Positions 58,299 to 64,000 of a DNA stretch of 64,000 bases are shown piece by piece. How positions within the stretch are numbered: position 1 is the stretch's first letter; each line of letters begins with the position of its first letter. The notes under the pieces are model-generated. The model saw nothing but the letters and a program-made list of their open reading frames with translations. It ran no database searches and had not been told where the DNA came from. The position numbers and the translations under genes are program-made. Origin of the DNA: Woeseiaceae bacterium (GTDB taxonomy: Bacteria > Pseudomonadota > Gammaproteobacteria > Steroidobacterales > Woeseiaceae); contig JAJFKU010000029.1 in NCBI GenBank assembly GCA_021773035.1, positions 1 to 64,000 on the forward strand, given 5' to 3'.

Positions 58299-59015
58299 AT
58301 GAAAAAGCCACCCTACCATCTGGCAGAAGATGTCTTTTTGTGCCTGTCCGATGACCGTTTTGTCTTTCTGGATTTACGTAGCGACCAATACTTCTGCCTG
58401 GACCGAAAAAACACACGGACGGCGAACTATTTACTTTCAGAAAGAGACAAACACAGTACGGCCGCCAGAAATTTCCCTACCGAGAACGGAGACAGTCAAC
58501 TTGTTCTGGACGCACTCGCTCGAAAAGGTCTCCTAGTAACTAGCGACAAAAGAGGTAAAGAAATCACGGCTGTTGCAATTCAGCCCGCCGCTAACCCTTT
58601 TCTGAACGCGGCAGACAACCACGAATCCAGCGTTGATCTAGGTCATTGGGCTGCGTTTTTTCACGCATCATTCAAAGCGTCATGGAAATTGCGTTGCTAT
58701 TCGATGCAACGAACCGTCCGAAGCGTCAGGAACCGGAAACGACGATACTCCGGGGAGGTATCTGATCGCGGTAATCTGCGTAAAGTCGTAGCGGCGTACC
58801 AACACCTTCGCCCATTCTATCCTAGAAAATACCGATGTCTTTACGACTCTCTCGCTCTCGTGGAATTTCTCGCACAATATCACCTCTTCCCACAGTGGGT
58901 GTTCGGCGTCAATACCGAACCATTCGGTGCCCATTGTTGGGTCCAGGAAGAAGATTTCGTCCTGAACGACTCGCCGGAATTTATCAGTAATTTTACGCCG
59001 ATTATGAGCATCTAG
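58299..59015 (+). CDS. lasso peptide B protein 2 (RRE plus leader peptidase)
   Basis: A 238-residue fusion from ATG 58299 (AAGGAAAC upstream). N-terminal PqqD-like RRE (EDVFLCLSDDRFVFLDLRSDQYFCL) and C-terminal transglutaminase-like peptidase with Cys180 (PRKYRCLYDSLAL), His212 (PFGAHCWVQ) and Asp224 (FVLND). Same architecture and ending (TPIMSI) as B1. It may also process precursor 3, whose leader is nearly the same as leader 2. Confidence 0.95.
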   Translation: MKKPPYHLAEDVFLCLSDDRFVFLDLRSDQYFCLDRKNTRTANYLLSERDKHSTAARNFPTENGDSQLVLDALARKGLLVTSDKRGKEITAVAIQPAANPFLNAADNHESSVDLGHWAAFFHASFKASWKLRCYSMQRTVRSVRNRKRRYSGEVSDRGNLRKVVAAYQHLRPFYPRKYRCLYDSLALVEFLAQYHLFPQWVFGVNTEPFGAHCWVQEEDFVLNDSPEFISNFTPIMSI

Positions 59016-59030
59016 ATCAAGGGGTCTACT

Positions 59031-60878
59031 ATGCACCGCTATATTGCATTTGCATGGAATCACCAAAGCGCGGAAAAAACATCCCTCGCGAAGACACTGC
59101 TTCGGCGCTTACATTCTACTCTACCGGAATGGCAGTGTGCGTTGGATACTGAGGGACTCCATGTGTACCACTCAGGTGATAGCGCTCGCTCCTCCAGGAC
59201 ATATGTACTCAAGCAAAGCGCCGGAGTTATATTAGGAAGACTTTTTGAGCGCCGCGAGAAACTCGATGGAACCGACTCTGACTGCAGTGTGAAGGATGTC
59301 ACATTCGACAGACAAGAAACAACGAAAATTCGGGACACTAAAGGTCGACGCCTCATCGACAATTACTGGGGACGTTATGTCGCGATATTAACAAAGAGCG
59401 GTGGTAGCGGTGCGAGAGTACTGCGTGATCCAACGGGCGCCATGCCATGCCTGTTAACCAAATTTGAAGGCATCGACATTGTTTGCTCTAACATAGAAGA
59501 CTGCGCGACAATCGGCTTGGTCAACAACACCATTAACTGGGATCATATTGTTGCGTACCTATGGTTTCACCGACTTGTTACCAAAGACACCGGTTTGGAC
59601 GGTGTATCGCAAGTGCAAGCCGGTGAATGCGTTACTGTCGGTACTGACCGCACCGAATCAACATACTACTGGCGTCCGGACAGAATACACGATGTGCGCA
59701 TTTTAGAAGACCGTCAACAGGCAATACTGGAATTGCGAAATACAGTGCAACATTGCATAGGAACTTGGGGGGCTTGCTACGACAATATTCTACACGAACT
59801 ATCGGGAGGCCTCGATTCTGCTGTGGTGTTAGCCTCTTTATCCGGTGCGCCTAACCGAACGAATATCGTTTGCGAAAATTTCTTTACACAAAGCAGAGAA
59901 GGCGACGAACGAGTATTCGCACAACAGGCAGCAGATCAAGCCGGGGTCGAATTGATTACAACACCTATGCAAGCTCCTGAACAGGTACTTGAGGGTATTC
60001 TCGACTATACGAAAGTCGCCTCGCCGACACGAACACATCTGGTGTTGGGGAATATGAACATGATAACTAGAGAGAGGCTGGCCAAAGCGCGTGGTATCGA
60101 TGCGATGTTCTCTGGCCAAGGGGGGGACCATTTTTTTCAACAAGAAAGCACCGCACTCATAGCGGCAGAGTACGCATGGCGCCACGGCATACGGCCGGGG
60201 ATACTAAGTGCCATTGCGGACACATCCCGATTTACCCGGCAGTCAGTCTGGTCAGTGATGACAACGACGCTGACTGCAGGCCTGCTTCGGCGGCGCGAAG
60301 AAGCCTATGACAAGAGCTCAATGGCGACACTACTATTTAGTGAAGCGACGCGCGATGTGCTTGACCTCGACAACATACGGCACCCCTGGATTGAGTCTGC
60401 AAAACACCTTCCCGGCGCCAAAGTTCGTCAGATTCTGAACACTGTCGATAGTCAAAATTTCTACAATTTCCCCTGTCAGTATGCAGACGTTGTGCACCCG
60501 CTGATTTCACAGCCGATAATTGAACTGTGCTTACAGATTCCCAGCTACGTACTGACCTATGGCGGTATAGACCGGGCACTAGTACGCGACGCCTTCAGCG
60601 AGTTGGTGCCGCCAGAGATCGCTAGGCGTACTGTCAAGGGTGCTACTACGAATTTCGTCAACAGGATGCTGACGCAGAATCTTCCGTTCCTTCGAGAGTT
60701 TCTCCTAGAAGGGAATCTGTTAAGGGAAGGCGTATTAGACCGAGAAAAGACAGAAACCGCGTTAACTGAGTCCGGTCTCGTCCGTAATCCACACTTACTA
60801 TTTCCAATAATAAACGCAATTCGGGCGGAAACTTGGTTGAGAGCGTGGAGCGACGGCAGGCGGCGAGCCGCAGCGTGA
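59031..60878 (+). CDS. lasso peptide cyclase 2 (asparagine synthetase homologue)
   Basis: A 615-residue lasso cyclase with PP-loop SGGLDS at residues 258-263, conserved LRDPTGAMPC, GQGGDHFFQQES and HPLISQPIIELCLQIPSYVLTYGG blocks. AAGGGG ribosome site before ATG 59031. The stop overlaps the start of the ABC exporter gene by 4 bp. Confidence 0.95.
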   Translation: MHRYIAFAWNHQSAEKTSLAKTLLRRLHSTLPEWQCALDTEGLHVYHSGDSARSSRTYVLKQSAGVILGRLFERREKLDGTDSDCSVKDVTFDRQETTKIRDTKGRRLIDNYWGRYVAILTKSGGSGARVLRDPTGAMPCLLTKFEGIDIVCSNIEDCATIGLVNNTINWDHIVAYLWFHRLVTKDTGLDGVSQVQAGECVTVGTDRTESTYYWRPDRIHDVRILEDRQQAILELRNTVQHCIGTWGACYDNILHELSGGLDSAVVLASLSGAPNRTNIVCENFFTQSREGDERVFAQQAADQAGVELITTPMQAPEQVLEGILDYTKVASPTRTHLVLGNMNMITRERLAKARGIDAMFSGQGGDHFFQQESTALIAAEYAWRHGIRPGILSAIADTSRFTRQSVWSVMTTTLTAGLLRRREEAYDKSSMATLLFSEATRDVLDLDNIRHPWIESAKHLPGAKVRQILNTVDSQNFYNFPCQYADVVHPLISQPIIELCLQIPSYVLTYGGIDRALVRDAFSELVPPEIARRTVKGATTNFVNRMLTQNLPFLREFLLEGNLLREGVLDREKTETALTESGLVRNPHLLFPIINAIRAETWLRAWSDGRRRAAA

Positions 60879-62698
60879 CTTTACGTGCATTTTTCGGCAG
60901 ACGATTCACATCACCCACCGTTTTCCGATCGACACTCGAGTTATTGTGGTCAGAAGCAGATAGCCTAGCTAAGCGACTTGCACTCGCTACTCTCCTCCTG
61001 GTGCTTGGCTCTTCTATAGTGGCCGGGCTTGCGCCTCTTGTTCTAAAAATTGTAGTCGATGAGCTAGCACCAAACACCTCTGCCACGATCTATCTTACAC
61101 CTCTCTACCTGATCGCCGTCTATGCATTCGCCCATTGGTTTTCGAGATTGCTAGCTGAACTACGTAGCATTTATTATGGACGAGCTGACCAGCGGGTTCA
61201 AAGACAACTTAGCAGCGCACTTTTTAAGCACGTTATGTCGCTGCCACTTCGCTTCCACCTCGACAGAAAGACAGGGGCACTTGGCCAGACTCTGACTAAT
61301 GGATTGATGGGCTATCGTATTATCTTACAGCACATTATTCTGACCGTGCTACCGGTCGTCGTCGAACTCGGCACGATCACGGTAGTTCTTATAGCTCTTG
61401 AGCACTCCATTTTCCTCGCAATCATCGGCATCTCCGTACTCTTCTATACACTCACTTTCTGGGTTGGAGCTATGCGTATCAAAACTCCAGCAAAGGCGGT
61501 ATCCGATGCCCACATCGACGCTTACGCCGTGCTCACGGACTCGATCCTCAATTACGAGACCGTCAAGTATTTTGGTGCAGAATCAAGGGTGCATGGACGC
61601 TTCGTAAAAGCGCTAGTCGAGACTGAAGATCATTGGACTGAGTTCTTCAAGCGAAAAATGCAGAACGGCCTCGTAGTCGCCTGCGTCTTTGCGTTATCCC
61701 TAGGTACATCGATGTATGTTGCGGCACGCGAAGTACAAGAAGGAACAATGAGCATTGGCGCGTTCGTGCTAATCAACATGTACATACTGCGGATCATTCA
61801 ACCAGTAGAAACGATCGGTTTCGCCTTTCGCGATATCGCTCAAGGCATGGCCTTTATCGAAAAAATGGCGGAGCTATTTGGTCAGAAACGAGAAATGGAC
61901 CTAGTTTCACACAGCGCCTCCTTGCCTACGGGCGCTCCAAACCTGGCCTTTCAACAAGTATCCTATTCTTATCATTCTGATCGCCCCGTTCTGCAGGACA
62001 TAAACTTCGTTATCCCCTCTGGCAAAACTATAGCCATAGTAGGAGCTAGTGGTTCTGGTAAATCATCGCTCATCCGGCTGTTAATGCGAATGATCGAACC
62101 AACCACTGGACTTATCTGCCTTAACGGAGTACCGCTACACAGTATCCCGATGTCTTCGCTGCGCAATAGTATTGCCGTGGTGCCGCAGGACATTGCACTT
62201 TTCAATGACTCAATTGCTTACAATATCGGCTTCGGCAAACAGGACAGCACGGAAGCGGATATCATTGAGGCGGCGAAGGTCGCTCATATACATGAACTCA
62301 TTACCGAATTGCCAGATGGCTACGACACTATGGTCGGTGAACGGGGCCTCAAACTGTCAGGCGGTGAGAAACAACGGATAGCGATAGCCCGGGCCGCAAT
62401 CAAACGCCCGGCAATTTTCATCTTTGACGAAGCCACGTCGTCTCTGGATTCAAGAACGGAGCAAGCTATCCTGCATGACCTAATCAGCGTATCGAAGTCA
62501 ACGACGACGCTGATTGTTGCGCATCGATTATCTACGATCGTCCACGCGGACGAGATTGTCGTGCTCGACAAAGGACGTATTGTTGAGTGCGGCGATCACA
62601 ATGAGCTGCTACAGCGAGACGGCGTATATACGGCAATGTGGCGAGCGCAGCATACCGAGAGATCACAATTTGAAGAAACATCCTCCACAACAGCCTAG
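60875..62698 (+). CDS. lasso peptide ABC exporter (McjD-like)
   Basis: A 607-residue half-transporter with N-terminal six-helix domain and C-terminal ATPase: Walker A GASGSGKSSLIR, signature LSGGEKQRIAIARAAIK, Walker B PAIFIFDEATSSLD, switch His in IVAHRLS. Start GTG 60875 overlaps the cyclase stop (GTGA). In overall sequence it is close to the ATM1/HMT1 branch. It exports mature lasso peptide 2 and, being the only one in the window, possibly peptides 1 and 3. Confidence 0.92.
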   Translation: MTLRAFFGRRFTSPTVFRSTLELLWSEADSLAKRLALATLLLVLGSSIVAGLAPLVLKIVVDELAPNTSATIYLTPLYLIAVYAFAHWFSRLLAELRSIYYGRADQRVQRQLSSALFKHVMSLPLRFHLDRKTGALGQTLTNGLMGYRIILQHIILTVLPVVVELGTITVVLIALEHSIFLAIIGISVLFYTLTFWVGAMRIKTPAKAVSDAHIDAYAVLTDSILNYETVKYFGAESRVHGRFVKALVETEDHWTEFFKRKMQNGLVVACVFALSLGTSMYVAAREVQEGTMSIGAFVLINMYILRIIQPVETIGFAFRDIAQGMAFIEKMAELFGQKREMDLVSHSASLPTGAPNLAFQQVSYSYHSDRPVLQDINFVIPSGKTIAIVGASGSGKSSLIRLLMRMIEPTTGLICLNGVPLHSIPMSSLRNSIAVVPQDIALFNDSIAYNIGFGKQDSTEADIIEAAKVAHIHELITELPDGYDTMVGERGLKLSGGEKQRIAIARAAIKRPAIFIFDEATSSLDSRTEQAILHDLISVSKSTTTLIVAHRLSTIVHADEIVVLDKGRIVECGDHNELLQRDGVYTAMWRAQHTERSQFEETSSTTA

Positions 62699-62865
62699 AG
62701 ACAAAACAAGTACATATTCGTGGTTCGCGTTCGCCGATGGTTTGAAATGAAGAATCGGCGAGCTAGTTTTTTTGAACTAAGAAAGCGCAGAAAACGACGG
62801 TGTTCGTTCCGGCGGGCATCCTCACAGAGATGTTCTATTGTTCTAGGCGACCGTTACCGCAAACG

Positions 62866-62889
62866 CCTTGCCCGCAACAGCAGGCAAGG
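62866..62889. terminator. hairpin between exporter and isopeptidase genes
   Basis: CCTTGCC-CGCAACAGCA-GGCAAGG, 7-bp perfect stem between two convergent genes; no clear T run. The rest of 62699-63002 shows no gene that I can support; the short frame at 62720 is Arg-rich and lacks a ribosome site. Confidence 0.4.
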
Positions 62890-63002
62890 ACGACAAAAGG
62901 AGAGCTAACAGGTTTCGTTGTTAACTCCCTCAATAGGATATAACAATGCTTCGCGACGCCCCCACCCTTTGCCCCATCGCCAGAAACGGGCCGCGCGCAC
63001 CG

Positions 63003-64000
63003 CTATCGAGCGGTCATCGAAATCCGCGGAGTTGGTAGCGAGTATGTCTTACCCTCGGCCTGAAGGTTGGCAACATATTCGTCTCTGAGCTTACGCCAGC
63101 GTTTGTATTGACTATTTTTCTTAGTGCTGGAGTCTTCGAGCCCACACAGCCAAAAGTTAAACCAATCAATACTCCGCTCATAGACCGATAGCTTGTGTTT
63201 CGGACGCGACTTAACGTGATATTCGTCAGGGTATACGTACGTTTCAATCGGCTTTTTTGCATCCATCAACGAACCGATACTTGGCGCTGACTCTACCAAC
63301 TCTGAGTCCGCCACCTGGACGAGAATCGGCACATCAATAGCTTCCGCATGAAACTGCGGTGAAATTCTTCTCCAGCGGTCATCCCCGCCTGTACCTGGTG
63401 GAAGTAATTCTGCCGCACGCTTATAATATCCCTCTCGAACAGCTTGACTTACTAAATAGTAGACGCTAGGCGACCAGCCACCGCTGCTCACCGCTGCGAC
63501 CGCGAAATGCTTTGAGTGCATCATCGCGTACCAGACAGTTTCAGCACCGTCACTCAAGCCCGTTATTCCTACTCGATCCGGATCTATGAGGCCACGTTCA
63601 TCAAGGCGATCAACGATGACCTCCAGCGCGGATAACGTCGCCGACCGTTCCCAAAGACCATCTCCCCATTCCGCCCTCTCCCGATCATAGTTATCACCAC
63701 GACTTATCGGCGAAGGGTTCACGGGCCGTTCGAAACTCAACACAAAAAAACTATTGGCCGCCAACGGATGAATAGGATATTCGTTGCCCACCCCCCCCCG
63801 CAGAAACCCTCGCGACGTGTATTGAACGATAACCATCGGGTAGCGCTTTCCTTCCTCGTAACCGATTGGGTAAACAAGGTGACCACCTGCTGTCGCACTA
63901 GAATAGGGCTCCTCCCACTCAAGGGTTTCAACCTGTGTAAATTCGTAATTTTTGAACTCAGGATTCGGGTCGATTACCGTACTCATCGAGCCGTCCGATG
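63003..64000 (-). CDS. prolyl-oligopeptidase-family protein, probable lasso peptide isopeptidase (partial)
   Basis: The visible part (at least 332 residues) is the C-terminal catalytic domain of an S9 peptidase. Nucleophile motif GITGLSDGAETVWYAM (Ser), Asp in VQVADSELVESAP and His in DEYHVKSRPKH form the triad. In proteobacterial lasso clusters this family (AtxE2 type) hydrolyses the isopeptide bond to linearise the peptide. The frame is open to the window edge, so the N-terminal propeller must lie beyond 64000. Known isopeptidases are about 700 residues long. Convergent with the exporter gene. Confidence 0.85.
   Translation of the reverse strand, partial: SDGSMSTVIDPNPEFKNYEFTQVETLEWEEPYSSATAGGHLVYPIGYEEGKRYPMVIVQYTSRGFLRGGVGNEYPIHPLAANSFFVLSFERPVNPSPISRGDNYDRERAEWGDGLWERSATLSALEVIVDRLDERGLIDPDRVGITGLSDGAETVWYAMMHSKHFAVAAVSSGGWSPSVYYLVSQAVREGYYKRAAELLPPGTGGDDRWRRISPQFHAEAIDVPILVQVADSELVESAPSIGSLMDAKKPIETYVYPDEYHVKSRPKHKLSVYERSIDWFNFWLCGLEDSSTKKNSQYKRWRKLRDEYVANLQAEGKTYSLPTPRISMTAR

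Noticed and set aside
62720-62908. 62-codon open frame after the exporter gene as a further peptide or immunity gene
   Set aside because: Arg-rich low-complexity translation, no ribosome site, no similarity to any precursor leader.
1-64000. CRISPR array
   Set aside because: No series of regularly spaced identical short repeats was seen; the repeats found are two to seven copies of operators or attachment sites.
32081-64000. AHL synthase (LuxI) partner for the LuxR regulator
   Set aside because: None of the proteins in the island or elsewhere in the window has LuxI features, so the regulator is a solo as far as can be seen.

Overview
The window looks like a chromosome segment of a moderately GC-rich, probably aquatic gammaproteobacterium. 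Evidence is a complete System I cytochrome c maturation operon (ccmABCDEFGHI), a TonB-dependent receptor with FecR, EamA and PrsW membrane proteins and typical gammaproteobacterial gene fusions. The exact family cannot be read from sequence alone.

Layout. 1-80: 5' end of an IS30-like transposase. 0.2-6.1 kb: a PD40 propeller protein, then a leftward operon of an ECF sigma factor, a membrane protein with a dockerin-like repeat, a secreted cohesin-like protein, a VIT/VWA lipoprotein and a second lipoprotein. 6-20.5 kb: mixed chromosomal genes, including a FabH / FAAL-ACP / P450 cassette, a PadR-HAAS pair facing a TonB-like protein across two matching operators, a YcaQ-type glycosylase, RidA, a PLP decarboxylase and FluC. 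20.5-28.1 kb: nitronate monooxygenase and the ccm operon. 28.3-32.1 kb: an ExeA-like ATPase fused to FHA, thymidine kinase and an XRE-ImmA/IrrE pair.

32.1-64 kb is the most interesting part: an island with three lasso-peptide loci that I read directly from sequence. Locus 1 (34.7-37.5 kb, +) is precursor, RRE-peptidase (B), cyclase (C). Locus 3 (52.8-54.9 kb, -) is precursor and cyclase with no B gene. Locus 2 (57.9-62.7 kb, +) is precursor, B, C and an ABC exporter (D). A prolyl-oligopeptidase-type protein like the lasso isopeptidases follows locus 2 and runs off the right edge. A TonB receptor/FecR pair lies next to locus 1. All three predicted cores start with Gly, place the ring Glu at position 8 or 9, and carry one Cys inside the ring and one near the C-terminus, which suggests a ring-to-tail disulfide in each.

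The island seems to be wired together. An AHL-type LuxR solo has no synthase in the window. Copies of an 18-bp lux-box-like palindrome (CCTACC-N6-GGTAGG) lie upstream of three paralogous GntR regulators, a small secreted protein and a stand-alone FecR N-domain, and in four cases a -10-like hexamer starts 23-24 bp downstream. The precursor genes share another promoter motif (GATAnTTTTGAC) and the same GGAGAAARTC-ATG start context. Two XRE regulators have a shared 26-bp operator at the same distance from their GTG starts. My inference is a quorum- or signal-dependent network controlling production, export, re-uptake and linearisation of three related lasso peptides.

A 10.2-kb integrated element (42.0-52.2 kb) splits the island. 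It is inserted in a tRNA-Leu gene, is bounded by 57-bp direct repeats, and carries integrase, excisionase-like protein, a putative replication protein with iteron-like repeats, a small-terminase-like protein, a ClpP-type protease, a DUF2190-like protein and a tape measure protein. It has no large terminase, portal or lysis genes, so it is a phage satellite or a decayed prophage.
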